Shown: positions 1-10,276, counted from the stretch's first letter. The stretch: DNA of 38,663 bases from Gammaproteobacteria bacterium (GCA_026981935.1 JALSIC010000094.1:1-38663); one strand, 5' to 3'. Numbers and translations: made by a program. Notes: generated from the sequence alone by a model not told the origin.

Positions 1-45
1 ACTACAGCGGCGCTCCGCCGCCTTGCTGCGTGTCCGCACGCGGCG

Positions 46-108
46 GCTGAACATGACATATATTGTTGCCGGGTTAATAACCCGGCAACAATATATATCG
101 TGTTCAGC
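46..108. repeat. Large imperfect palindrome downstream of pilR
   Basis: Two arms of about 30 bp meet at a three-base centre near position 77. The inner 17 bases of each arm (TATATTGTTGCCGGGTT and its complement) pair perfectly, and the outer parts pair with a few mismatches. It lies 64 bp beyond the pilR stop codon and would form a strong hairpin in the pilR transcript. There is no T-run after it on the minus strand, so it is not a classic intrinsic terminator. Its right half belongs to the inverted repeat that also occurs at 3452-3540. Confidence 0.8.
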
Positions 109-161
109 GTTTCAGGCAGGCGCTGGATCAAGGCGCGGCACGCAGGGAATGGCCTGGCCCT
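75..161 (+). repeat. Left copy of inverted repeat flanking pilSR
   Basis: About 87 bp that reappear as the reverse complement at 3452-3540. The match is nearly perfect; the differences are a TATA indel near 94 and single-base changes at the ends. The copy ends about 10 bp before the pilR stop codon, so the repeat is almost flush with the gene. It reads as one copy of an interspersed intergenic repeat. Confidence 0.85.
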
Positions 162-171
162 TGCCAATTAA

Positions 172-1512
<1,341 letters not shown>

Positions 1513-1513
1513 C

Positions 1514-3211
1514 TCAGGCCACCTGTCTCCTGCGGGGGTCGGCAAAGGTGATGCGGAAGCGGCTCCTGCCGTCCTGCTTCAGATAATGAAGCCGTGCCTG
1601 GTTGCTCTCGCAGAGTTCGCGGGCGATGTAGAGGCCGAGCCCCGTACCCTGCTCGGTGGTGGTGAAAAAGGGCTCGAAGATATGTTCGGCCACCTCGGGC
1701 GCGATGCCCGGCCCGTCGTCGATGATGTCGAGATAGGGTGTGCCGAAGTCCTTGTCCAGGCCGCCGCGGATTTCCAGGCTGGGCGGGGCGTCTCTGCCGC
1801 CATGCTGGATGGCATTGTGGCAGAGGTTCCAGAGCACCTGGTGCAGCTGGCTGGCATCGGCGCGGACCCGGGTGTGAGGGGGGTGGATATCGAGCCGCAT
1901 GCAATGCGGCGCGAGACGCTCGCCGAGACAGAATTCGCCGCGGAACTGTTCCAGCCAGGGCAGCAGGTACAGGTCTTCCGGGTGGCTTCTGCCCTGGCGG
2001 CTGAGTTGCATGATGTTCTCGATGATGGTGTTCACCCGCCGCGAGTGGTCCTGAATGATCTCGGTGAGGCGCCGGTCGGACGGGTCGAGGTGAGGCGACT
2101 CCGCCAGCAGCTGGCCGGCGTGGCTGATGGCGCCCAGGGGGTTGCGCACCTCATGGGCGATGCTTGCGGTGAGCCGGCCGAGGGAGGCCAGTTTCATCTG
2201 CTGCGCCTGCTGGACCGTCGCGGCGGTATCTTCGAGGAAGATCAGGACGCCCGAGCCGGGGCCGGCGCCCAGGCGGGCAAAACGGGGCTGGACGGCGGTA
2301 TCCGCCCCGATGGTGCGAGGGCCGCCCCGCTCTGTCTCTGGCCCATCACCCGCCGATTCCTCCAGCCAGCGATGCAGCTCGCGACCCAGATCCGGGACGG
2401 CCGTGGCAAGAGACTGGCCTCTTTTCAGTTCAGGACAGTCCAGGAGCCGGCAGGCGGACTGGTTGGCGAGACGGATCCTGCCCTGGCTGTCGACCACGAC
2501 GATGCCGGTCTGCATGCGCTGGATGACGTATTCCGTCAGCTGGGCCATGTTGGCCAGGTCCACGCCGCGTCGGGCCGCCAGGGCCTCGCTTGCGCGCAGG
2601 CGCCTTGCCAGGCCATGGGCAAGAATGGCGGTGGCGAAGAAGGCCGCCCCCAGCAGGCCTGCCTGGGTATAGCCGGGCTCCAGGTCGCCGGCCAGCCTGT
2701 TGTGGATCTGCTCCGCCAGGACCGCCAGGGTGGCGATGGCGGCGAACAGGCGTGCCGTCCTGCCTTCCATGAGCAGGCTGCCCCCGGCGATGGCCAGCAC
2801 CAGCAGCATGCCCAGCCCGCTCTTGACGCCGCCACTGGCGGACATCAGCAGGGTCATCACCGCGATGTCCAGCATCACCTGGAGGTAGACCTGGGCGTTG
2901 AAGGGCAGCAGGCGCCAGTGGATGGTTGCAGCGGAGAGCAGTCCCAGGACCAGGTAGACGACGAGCGTGTCCCGGAACAGATCGGGATGATGGCTGCCCA
3001 GGGGGGGCGGGGGGGTTCCGTCGGCGGCGAGGAAAAAAAACAGGCCCGCCAGCAGCAGGCGGCAATAATTGAGAAAACGCAACTGCCTCCAGGCCAGCGG
3101 CGATGCGTCACCCCCGCAGGGGGGGTGGGCGGCCTGCCCAAGGGTGGTGTCACGTTCCAGGTTCACGGGGATGGTCTGCTCACTTGTCCGGGAATGCCTC
3201 AATGGGTACAT
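1514..3211 (-). CDS. pilS: Type IV pilus sensor histidine kinase PilS
   Basis: Membrane sensor kinase that phosphorylates PilR. The N-terminal third (about residues 45-190) is a run of hydrophobic segments matching the six-helix PilS sensor. A PAS-like stretch follows (IVVVDSQGRIRLANQSACRLL), then the HisKA phosphorylation site SIAHEVRNPLGA (His near residue 353). The ATPase has an N box LWNLCHNAIQHG (about 460), G1 DDGPGIAPE (about 498) and G2 GTGLGL (about 523). The frame is open up to 3517, but that extension runs through GC-rich repeat-like DNA with no PilS-like sequence, so I placed the start at the ATG at 3211 (565 residues). No good ribosome binding site is seen there, and the start could be slightly further in. 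The gene is directly upstream of pilR. Confidence 0.9.
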   Translation of the reverse strand: MYPLRHSRTSEQTIPVNLERDTTLGQAAHPPCGGDASPLAWRQLRFLNYCRLLLAGLFFFLAADGTPPPPLGSHHPDLFRDTLVVYLVLGLLSAATIHWRLLPFNAQVYLQVMLDIAVMTLLMSASGGVKSGLGMLLVLAIAGGSLLMEGRTARLFAAIATLAVLAEQIHNRLAGDLEPGYTQAGLLGAAFFATAILAHGLARRLRASEALAARRGVDLANMAQLTEYVIQRMQTGIVVVDSQGRIRLANQSACRLLDCPELKRGQSLATAVPDLGRELHRWLEESAGDGPETERGGPRTIGADTAVQPRFARLGAGPGSGVLIFLEDTAATVQQAQQMKLASLGRLTASIAHEVRNPLGAISHAGQLLAESPHLDPSDRRLTEIIQDHSRRVNTIIENIMQLSRQGRSHPEDLYLLPWLEQFRGEFCLGERLAPHCMRLDIHPPHTRVRADASQLHQVLWNLCHNAIQHGGRDAPPSLEIRGGLDKDFGTPYLDIIDDGPGIAPEVAEHIFEPFFTTTEQGTGLGLYIARELCESNQARLHYLKQDGRSRFRITFADPRRRQVA

Positions 3212-3451
3212 CGGACGATGCGCGTTTCGGTTTAACAGGCTGTCCAAGAACCTCCCGCAGAGTGGGCAATGAACAATACTAAGACAATCGATAGTAAAGA
3301 GACCTTCAGCGGGTGGCTGGGCGGTCAGCCGCAAGGCGCGGCGGCGCCGCCATAGCGCGCCTATGACAAGCCGCCGCAACACCGCGAATGGCCGCCCGAC
3401 CGCCCGCCCGGAGGGAGCGGCCCAGGCGTCCCGGCTCGGCGTTGCGACCCT

Positions 3452-3540
3452 TGGAAAGGGCCAGCCATTCCCTGCGTGCCGCGCCTTGATCCAGCGCCTG
3501 CCTGAAACGCTGAACACGATTATTGTTGCCGGGTTAATAA
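3452..3540 (-). repeat. Right copy of inverted repeat flanking pilSR
   Basis: The reverse complement of this stretch matches 75-161 almost base for base, from the TTAACCCGGCAACAATA end to GGCTGGCCCTT. The two copies lie 3.3 kb apart and enclose exactly pilS and pilR. On this side the palindrome partner is missing, so only one arm is present here. Confidence 0.85.
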
Positions 3541-3566
3541 AAAAGGGCGGATCCGATGATCCGCCC
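3539..3566 (-). terminator. Intrinsic terminator of the carbonic anhydrase gene
   Basis: Read on the minus strand, an 8-bp perfect stem (GGGCGGAT / ATCCGCCC) with a 6-base loop is followed by six T residues. It lies about 27 bp past the stop codon of the carbonic anhydrase gene. Confidence 0.88.
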
Positions 3567-3592
3567 TCTCATACGGCCTTGATCCTGGGGGA

Positions 3593-4819
3593 TCAGTTGC
3601 CGAGCCGGATGATACGGCCGTTGACGGGCTGCACAGGCCGCGCATTGTTGGGATAGAGCACCCGGAACCGGGCGATCTGCTCCGCGGATGCCTCTACCGG
3701 GGCTGCCAGCACCATCCAGTGGACACCCTCGGTGCAGGGGGGCGTGGTCAGCGAGCCCGAGTAGTTGAAATACGTCAGGTCGCGGGGCAGCAGATCGCTG
3801 ACGTTGATGCTTTCTTCCTCGACCGTGACGGTCTTGCCGGCTTCCTCCGGCATGTGGGCCCAGAGCTGCTCCAGCAGGGCACTGGCCTTGCCTTCCTTGA
3901 TCATGACACCGATGACGCCGAGCTGTCCGTCATCGGCCTTGTGGACCAGATGGGCAACCATGGGGTAGGCCTTTCCGCCGATGGTGTGCTCGCTGGGGCT
4001 GTGGAAGTGGAATTGCAGCAGATTGAAGCGCTTGCTCCCCACGTTGATGAAGCTCCCTGCCTGATAGTTGACCTGGATGGCGTGGCCGTTGTTGACCACG
4101 TTGAGGACCGTATCCTGGTAATTGATCTCGATGGCCGGCAGGGAAGTGATCACTGCGGCGGAGATATCGATGGGGGACTGGCTGCGTCCCGACTTGCAGG
4201 TGGCGAATTCCGCCTTCAGGTCGCCCCAGTAATGGGGGGCGCCGGCGCCTTCATAGCCCCAATGGACGGCGGCATGGTGGGCGGCCTTCTTTTCGTGATG
4301 CCCCATTTTCTTGCCCATCTTGTCTTTGGCATGACCCATGGGTGTCTTTTCCATTTTCATGCTATCTGCGTGATGGCCATTTGCAGTGGCCATCTTGCCT
4401 GCAGGATCGGTGGCTTCATGGGGCTCTGGTTGGGTTTCGGCTGCGTGTTCCTCTTCGGCAGTGGCCATCTTGCCTGCAGGATCGGTGGCTTCATGGGGCT
4501 CTGGTTGGGTTTCGGCTGCGTGTTCCTCTTCGGCAGTGGCCATCTTGCCTGCAGGCGCGGCGGCTTCATGGGCCTCCGGCTGGTTTTCCGCTTCGTGTTT
4601 CTCTTCGGCCGCGGTCGTTGCCGGCGGATGGGCCGCTTCTGCCGCTGCGGGCGCAGGTTCTGCCGCAGGGGCTGCCTTTTCTGCAGCGACGGTCGGGGAT
4701 GGTTTGACGCCCAGGATTTCCAGGCGCTGGGCATCTTCGGATGCCAGGGCCATGCCTGCGGAAAAAAGCGCCAGAGGCAGAAGGGTCAGGGTATACATGC
4801 TCGTTTTCAGGAAACGCAT
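3593..4819 (-). CDS. Periplasmic alpha-carbonic anhydrase with repeat-rich N-terminal spacer
   Basis: Interconverts CO2 and bicarbonate in the periplasm. Residues 1-26 are a signal peptide (charged start, hydrophobic core, AxA-type end). The catalytic domain occupies about 188-408 with family signatures: SQSPIDI near the start, a NNGHAIQ motif matching the proton-shuttle His, zinc ligands in LLQFHFHSPSEH and AHLVH, and the substrate-pocket motif SLTTPPCTEGVHW. Between lies an unusual 160-residue spacer. Its first part is Ala/Glu/Pro-rich and contains two identical 25-residue units plus a diverged one (EEEHAAETQPEPHEATDP...). A Met/His/Lys-rich stretch follows (GHAKDKMGKKMGHHEKKAAHH). Most bacterial alpha-type enzymes are near 220-250 residues. 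The start has an ideal AAGGAGG ribosome binding site. It is a single gene with its own terminator. Confidence 0.93.
   Translation of the reverse strand: MRFLKTSMYTLTLLPLALFSAGMALASEDAQRLEILGVKPSPTVAAEKAAPAAEPAPAAAEAAHPPATTAAEEKHEAENQPEAHEAAAPAGKMATAEEEHAAETQPEPHEATDPAGKMATAEEEHAAETQPEPHEATDPAGKMATANGHHADSMKMEKTPMGHAKDKMGKKMGHHEKKAAHHAAVHWGYEGAGAPHYWGDLKAEFATCKSGRSQSPIDISAAVITSLPAIEINYQDTVLNVVNNGHAIQVNYQAGSFINVGSKRFNLLQFHFHSPSEHTIGGKAYPMVAHLVHKADDGQLGVIGVMIKEGKASALLEQLWAHMPEEAGKTVTVEEESINVSDLLPRDLTYFNYSGSLTTPPCTEGVHWMVLAAPVEASAEQIARFRVLYPNNARPVQPVNGRIIRLGN
4383..4607. repeat. 75-bp tandem repeat inside the carbonic anhydrase gene
   Basis: Units at 4383-4457 and 4458-4532 are identical over all 75 bases as far as I can read. 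A third unit, 4533-4607, is clearly related but diverged. Because 75 is a multiple of three, gain or loss of a unit keeps the reading frame. The perfect identity of two units points to a recent duplication. Confidence 0.92.
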
Positions 4820-4833
4820 AGTTCCTCCTTGTT

Positions 4834-4861
4834 CTTATATGTCTCTATGACGTTGATGCAA
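4834..4861 (-). promoter_or_regulatory. Possible carbonic anhydrase promoter
   Basis: Minus-strand TTGCAT (4856-4861) is followed after 16 bp by TATAAG (4834-4839), giving a sigma-70-like pair. Transcription would begin only about 10 bases before the ribosome binding site, which is tight. A 16-bp tandem duplication (4849-4864 and 4865-4880) provides a second TTGCAT further upstream. The rest of the gap up to the sthA stop at 5092 shows no gene. Confidence 0.4.
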
Positions 4862-4880
4862 GAAGACGTTGATGCAAGAA
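4849..4880. repeat. 16-bp perfect tandem duplication in the carbonic anhydrase upstream region
   Basis: The 16-mer GACGTTGATGCAAGAA occurs twice head to tail (4849-4864, 4865-4880). It covers the predicted -35 element of the carbonic anhydrase promoter. Confidence 0.9.
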
Positions 4881-5091
4881 AACTGGGGGGCGGCAAGGCC
4901 GTTTGTCGGGAAATCCGGCGATGAACCGGCATGATATGCCATGCCCGGTTTGTGGTGTGGTTTGCACCACGGGCATGAAGTCTCCCTCCCCAGCTTTCTT
5001 ATTGTGCCATAAAAAACGGTTTCTTGGCTTGCCTTGAAACCGGGTGCGCAAGGCGGCCCGGGCTAGTCCAGGCCGGCGCCGGAACGAGGGC

Positions 5092-6459
5092 TCAGTTCAG
5101 GCGATTGAGCCCGTTGAGCGCGGCCACGCGGTAGGCCTCGGCCATGGTGGGATAGTTGAAGGTGGTGTCGATGAAGTAGCGCAGTGAATTGCCGCTTCCC
5201 GGCTGGGACATGACGACCTGGCCGATGTGAATGATTTCCGAGGCCTGGTGACCGAAGCAGTGGATTCCCAGGATCTCCAGGGTCTCGCGGTGGAACAGCA
5301 GCTTCAGCATGCCGGTGGTCTGACCGGCGATCTGGGCCCGGGCGAGATGGCGGAACAGGGAATGGCCCATCTCGTAGGGGATTTTCTCCGCGGTCAGTTC
5401 CCGCTCCGTCTTGCCGATGGAGCTGATTTCGGGGAGGGTATAGATGCCCGTGGGGATGTTCTCCACGAGATGGAATTCGCAGGTTCCGCAGAGCAGGTGA
5501 GTGGCGGCGAATCGCCCCTGATCATAGGCGGCGCTGGCAAGGCTTGGGTGCCCTGCCAGGTCGCCGACGGCATAGATATGGGGCAGTGAGGACTGGTAAC
5601 GGGCATTGACACGGATATTGCCTCGCCGGTCGGTCTCGATGCCGATGGTTTCCAGCCCCATGTCGTCGGAGTTGCCCTGCCGCCCCTGGGCCCATAGAAG
5701 ATAGTCGCTGACAACCTGCTTGTTGGAGCGCAGATGGAGAATGACCTTGTCGGGGAGGAGTTCCGCTTTTTCGTATTCTTCATTGTGGCGAATAATGACG
5801 CCCTGTTCGCGCAGATGGTAGCTGAGGGCGTCGATGATTTCGTCGTCGAGGAAGGTCAGGAGCTGGTTGCGCGTATTGATGAGGGTAACTTTGATGCCAA
5901 GATTGCGGAAGATGGACGCATATTCGCAACCGATCACGCCGGCGCCGTAGATGGTGATGGAGCGGGGGGTGTCTTCGAGCGCCAATACTTTGTCACTGTC
6001 CAGGATGCGGGGGTGACTGAAATCGATGTCCGGTGGATGGTAGGGACGCGACCCCGTGGCGAGAATGAAGGCCCGGGCCGACAGGCATTGCCTGCCCGCC
6101 TGCGGCGAGGAGACCTCGATGGTGTGTCTGTCGAGGAAACGGGCGCGCCCGTGGATCACATCGACCCGGTTGCGGTCATAGAATCCCTGGCGCATGACGA
6201 CCTGGCGCTGGATCACTGAGCGCGCCGAACGGAGCAGTTCGGGGAAGGGCGGGCGGCGGCTGATGTTGCATTCCACCAGCCGTTGCACTGCCTGGCGCAG
6301 GGCCTTGCTGGGAATGGTGGCGCGGTGGGTGCAGTTGCCGCCGACCTCCGGCGCTTCCTCCACCACGGCCACCCGCTTGCCGGCCTTGGCCAGTTTCATG
6401 GCGGCGCCCTCGCCACCGGGGCCGCTGCCGATGACGATGGCATCGTAGGAAACAGACAT
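5092..6459 (-). CDS. sthA: Soluble pyridine nucleotide transhydrogenase SthA
   Basis: Cytoplasmic FAD enzyme that transfers hydride between NADPH and NAD+ to balance the two pools. At 455 residues it has the expected length (E. coli protein about 466). The FAD-binding Rossmann motif [19 protein letters not shown] starts near residue 12, and a second nucleotide-binding motif is [15 protein letters not shown]. The segment [16 protein letters not shown] is diagnostic: in related disulfide reductases this site reads GGTCxNxGCxPSK with a redox Cys pair, whereas SthA lacks the second Cys, as here. The C-terminal dimerisation domain ends in [22 protein letters not shown]. The gene stands alone between the carbonic anhydrase and an HDOD-GGDEF gene. 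No terminator was recognised. Confidence 0.95.
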   Translation of the reverse strand: MSVSYDAIVIGSGPGGEGAAMKLAKAGKRVAVVEEAPEVGGNCTHRATIPSKALRQAVQRLVECNISRRPPFPELLRSARSVIQRQVVMRQGFYDRNRVDVIHGRARFLDRHTIEVSSPQAGRQCLSARAFILATGSRPYHPPDIDFSHPRILDSDKVLALEDTPRSITIYGAGVIGCEYASIFRNLGIKVTLINTRNQLLTFLDDEIIDALSYHLREQGVIIRHNEEYEKAELLPDKVILHLRSNKQVVSDYLLWAQGRQGNSDDMGLETIGIETDRRGNIRVNARYQSSLPHIYAVGDLAGHPSLASAAYDQGRFAATHLLCGTCEFHLVENIPTGIYTLPEISSIGKTERELTAEKIPYEMGHSLFRHLARAQIAGQTTGMLKLLFHRETLEILGIHCFGHQASEIIHIGQVVMSQPGSGNSLRYFIDTTFNYPTMAEAYRVAALNGLNRLN

Positions 6460-6560
6460 GGCGTCATCTTACCCTTCCGTCCAGTGGCCGGGCAATCAAA
6501 CGCAACGTCAAGCACGACATGGAACACAGCTGGCAGGTAGGGCGGGCAGGCGCGGCAGGG

Positions 6561-8045
<1,485 letters not shown>

Positions 8046-8288
8046 GAATTACCTTATATCGATTTGGTTTTGTTATGGGATCCACTGAACCGGCCTGCCC
8101 GATCCCGTGTCTGGAAGGGCATGCCACCGATGCAGCTTTCCCTGTAGGTATCGGGAGAAGAGGGGCAATCTTTAGCTGAGGCAGAGACTGCGGAGGCTGC
8201 GGACGGTCCGTGGTGAGAGACGCGCCGGTCCTGGCTCTGCCGGCCGCGGGTGTCCGGCGCCCTATGGGCAAGCAGTAATGGTCTGGAT

Positions 8289-8318
8289 GAACCTGCGAGC
8301 CCTGCCTCCCGAAGGCGG
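8289..8318 (-). repeat. tRNA-Pro-like fragment, possible integration scar
   Basis: Thirty bases match 27 of 30 positions of the anticodon arm to T-arm part of the intact tRNA-Pro at 9084-9113, in the same orientation. The flanks do not continue the tRNA, so it is a fragment and not a gene. Together with the intact tRNA it brackets higBA, as an att-type duplication would. Chance similarity to conserved tRNA segments cannot be excluded. Confidence 0.55.
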
Positions 8319-8362
8319 AATCACCAATGTCCTGTTGCAGGAATTCGGCAGACCGAAAGCTC

Positions 8363-8390
8363 TTGACATATTATCGAGTTACGATAGCAT
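8363..8390 (+). promoter_or_regulatory. higBA promoter with overlapping operator
   Basis: A consensus -35 TTGACA (8363-8368) and a -10 TAGCAT (8385-8390) are 16 bp apart. Between and over them lies an inverted repeat TATCG-N5-CGATA (8372-8386), a fitting binding site for the HigA antitoxin. Transcription would begin at or next to the higB ATG at 8397, suggesting a leaderless message. Confidence 0.7.
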
Positions 8391-8396
8391 GTAAAC

Positions 8397-8690
8397 ATGA
8401 TCGAAAGCTTTGCCGACCGGCTGGCCGAAGACTTGTTCGACGACAAGCACACGATGGCAACTCGCCGGTTCCCGCCAGAGCTGAGACGGGCCGCCCGGCG
8501 GAAGCTTCAGTATCTGTATGATTCTGCAGAACTTGCTGACCTTCGCAGTCCGCCCGGTAACCGGTTGGAGGTGCTGAAAGGCGATTGGAAAGGCTGCTAT
8601 TCCATCCGTATCAACGATCAGTGGAGAGTGGTTTTCCGCTGGGAGGGTGGCGCCGCGCACGATGTACAAATAGTCGATTATCATCGATGA
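8397..8690 (+). CDS. higB: HigB-type toxin (RelE superfamily mRNA interferase)
   Basis: A 97-residue protein of the HigB-like toxin family: small RelE-fold RNases that cut mRNA on the ribosome and arrest growth until neutralised by the partner antitoxin. Family hallmarks are the N-terminal helical part ending in RRKLQYLYDSAELADL, the signature PPGNRLEVLKGDWKGCYSIRI, and the beta-strand motif INDQWRVVFRW near the C terminus. The toxin precedes the antitoxin, the order typical of hig loci. It is followed after 19 bp by higA. There is no ribosome binding site before its ATG, and the predicted transcript start is at the ATG itself. The pair is somewhat less GC-rich than its neighbours, in keeping with horizontal acquisition. 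Confidence 0.92.
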   Translation: MIESFADRLAEDLFDDKHTMATRRFPPELRRAARRKLQYLYDSAELADLRSPPGNRLEVLKGDWKGCYSIRINDQWRVVFRWEGGAAHDVQIVDYHR

Positions 8691-8709
8691 ATGGGAGTGG
8701 GATGCTGTT

Positions 8710-8976
8710 ATGAAACTGCCTGAGAATCCATTTCATCCAGGGGAAATCTTGCTGGAGGAATTTCTGGAGCCTATGGGTATGACCCAGAGCGCCTTTGCTG
8801 AAAAATTGGGCTGGACTCGCACGCGCTTGAATGAGCTGATCAAGGGCAAGCGCGGGATCACGGCCGATGCCGCGCTGGATCTTGCCAAAGCGCTCAAGAC
8901 TTCACCGAAACTCTGGATGAATCTTCAAGCCACTTGGGACCTGGCGCAAGCCGTCAAGCGCCGGCGTGTTGCCTGA
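8710..8976 (+). CDS. higA: HigA-family antitoxin (XRE helix-turn-helix)
   Basis: An 88-residue DNA-binding antitoxin of the HigA family, which binds and blocks HigB and represses the operon. The start MKLPENPFHPGEIL is typical of the family. The helix-turn-helix spans about 24-60 (MTQSAFAEKLGWTRTRLNEL, then KGKRGITADAALDLAKAL), and the C-terminal SPKLWMNLQATWDL is also characteristic. It lies 19 bp after higB and is presumably co-transcribed. The TATCG-N5-CGATA palindrome in the promoter is its likely operator. Confidence 0.93.
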   Translation: MKLPENPFHPGEILLEEFLEPMGMTQSAFAEKLGWTRTRLNELIKGKRGITADAALDLAKALKTSPKLWMNLQATWDLAQAVKRRRVA

Positions 8977-9063
8977 GCACATGTGCCCGTAGTGTCCCGG
9001 TTTACATTAGCGGTCATAGGGCAGCCTGGATGCAGGGCCCGGCCCCTGTCGGATGGATTCAAT

Positions 9064-9140
9064 TGGTCGGGGTGACAGGATTTGAACCTACGACCCCTGC
9101 CTCCCGAAGGCAGTGCTCTACCAGGCTGAGCTACACCCCG
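9064..9140 (-). tRNA. tRNA-Pro (anticodon CGG)
   Basis: On the minus strand a full 77-nt cloverleaf folds: acceptor CGGGGTG / CACCCCG, D arm with CCTGGTAGAGC, anticodon arm CTGCC-TTCGGGA-GGCAG giving anticodon CGG, T arm with GGTTCAAATCC, then discriminator A and encoded CCA. It lies 14 bp downstream of the ispB stop. Both anticodon and identity elements fit proline. Confidence 0.95.
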
Positions 9141-9154
9141 AATTCGTGAACCGT

Positions 9155-10123
9155 TCAGTAGTCGCGCTTGATGGAGAATTCCACCAGGGCATGCAGTGCA
9201 TCGCGATAGGGACCGGGAGGGACCGTGGCCAGGGACCGGGTGGCCCGGGCCGCCTCCCGTTGCGCCGCGCGTGCAGTGTATGACAAAGCATCCGTGGATT
9301 CAATGGCTTCCAGCACGGCCTCGATGTTGTCACGCCCCCCGTCCTCGATGGCCTGGCGGATGAGCGCGGCCTGTTCCGGTGTGCCGACGCGCATGGCGTG
9401 GATCAGGGGCAGGGTGGGACGGCCCTCCGCCAGGTCGTCACCGAGGTTCTTGCCCATTTGTTCCGCGGAGGCGCTGTAATCCAGCACGTCGTCGATGAGC
9501 TGGAAGGCCGAGCCGATGTGGGCGCCATAATGGGCCATGGCCTGTTCCACCGCCGGCGAGGCCCGGCTGATGACGGCACCCAGCCTGGCGGCGGCCTCGA
9601 ACAGCTTGGCTGTCTTGCAGCGGATCACCTCCAGGTATTTTTCCTCGGTGGTGTCCGCATCCCTGCTGTTGAGCAGCTGCATCACCTCGCCCTCGGCGAT
9701 GGTGTTGGTGGTATGGGCCATGATCTCCATGACCCGGGGGTTGCCCACTTCCACCATCATTTCGAAGGCGCGGGAATATAGGAAATCGCCCACCAGCACG
9801 CTGGCCTCGTTGCCCCACACGGCATTGGCGGTTTCCTGACCGCGGCGCAGTTCGGAGGCATCCACCACGTCGTCGTGGAGCAGCGTGGCGGTATGGATGA
9901 ACTCGATGATGGTGGACAGGCTGATATGGTCACGCCCTTTGTAACCCAGGGCACGGGCACAGAGCAGCACCAGCAGTGGGCGCATGCGCTTGCCGCCACT
10001 GTTGACGATGTAGAAGGCCAGCTGATTGATGAGGCTGACGTTGGATCTGAGCCGCTCGTGGATCATTTCATTGACGGCCGCCATGTCCTCGGCGATGAGG
10101 CCGTGGATGGCGTCCAGATCCAT
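9155..10123 (-). CDS. ispB: Octaprenyl (polyprenyl) diphosphate synthase
   Basis: Chain-elongating trans-prenyltransferase that adds isopentenyl units to make the C40-type side chain of ubiquinone. Both Asp-rich motifs are present: the first as LLHDDVVDASELRRG and the second as QLIDDVLDYSA. The GGKRMRP substrate motif lies near residue 43 and the GEVMQL motif in the middle. The frame is open to 10270, but the first 49 residues of that form have no family likeness and would cover the promoter. The ATG at 10123 gives 322 residues, the family length. It diverges from rplU, an arrangement also seen in E. coli and Pseudomonas. Confidence 0.94.
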   Translation of the reverse strand: MDLDAIHGLIAEDMAAVNEMIHERLRSNVSLINQLAFYIVNSGGKRMRPLLVLLCARALGYKGRDHISLSTIIEFIHTATLLHDDVVDASELRRGQETANAVWGNEASVLVGDFLYSRAFEMMVEVGNPRVMEIMAHTTNTIAEGEVMQLLNSRDADTTEEKYLEVIRCKTAKLFEAAARLGAVISRASPAVEQAMAHYGAHIGSAFQLIDDVLDYSASAEQMGKNLGDDLAEGRPTLPLIHAMRVGTPEQAALIRQAIEDGGRDNIEAVLEAIESTDALSYTARAAQREAARATRSLATVPPGPYRDALHALVEFSIKRDY

Positions 10124-10184
10124 GGTGAGCTGGGGTGCAGTCTGCGTGTGCAAGGTCGGCACTGTCCTGTTAAAGTCAAGCTCC

Positions 10185-10213
10185 AGTGTAAGATTCTTCA
10201 CAAAACGAGGCAA
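10185..10213 (-). promoter_or_regulatory. Candidate ispB promoter
   Basis: Minus-strand TTGCCT (10208-10213) and TACACT (10185-10190) are separated by 17 bp. This leaves a leader of about 55 bases before the chosen ispB ATG. A small inverted repeat CAAAAC-N7-GTTTTG at 10201-10219 overlaps the -35. Confidence 0.5.
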
Positions 10214-10247
10214 GTTTTGCCTTGATGGTGCCGTTTCGGGGAGGCCG

Positions 10248-10276
10248 TTGACCTGGGGTCGATGTATCATTAGAAT
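10248..10276 (+). promoter_or_regulatory. Promoter of the rplU-rpmA operon
   Basis: TTGACC (10248-10253) and TAGAAT (10271-10276) are separated by exactly 17 bp, a strong sigma-70 match. The expected transcript start is near 10283, giving a short leader of about 46 bases before rplU. Confidence 0.75.

Larger units (their letters stand above)
3212..3592. other. Intergenic region with repeat material, pilS / carbonic anhydrase
   Basis: This 381-bp gap holds no credible gene. Bases 3236-3310 are relatively AT-rich and are the likely place for a pilS promoter, but I could not fix a convincing -35/-10 pair. Bases about 3305-3451 are extremely GC-rich and rich in GCCGCC/GGCGGC self-complementarity. 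They join directly to the inverted repeat at 3452-3540, so the whole stretch may be one longer repeat element truncated at the other copy. The carbonic anhydrase terminator lies at 3539-3566. Confidence 0.6.
8046..8396. other. Intergenic region between the GGDEF gene and higBA
   Basis: This 351-bp gap has no gene. It contains the leader region of the HDOD-GGDEF gene at its left end (AT-rich 8046-8080), a tRNA-Pro-like fragment at 8289-8318, and the higBA promoter/operator at 8363-8390. The stretch 8085-8280 shows nothing I can name. Confidence 0.6.

Noticed and set aside
4845-5051. 68-codon minus-strand open frame upstream of the carbonic anhydrase
   Set aside because: No ribosome binding site, no recognisable sequence, and it covers the likely promoter and a tandem duplication.
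8934-9149. 71-codon plus-strand open frame
   Set aside because: Its C-terminal part is simply the complement of tRNA-Pro, a well-known false protein.
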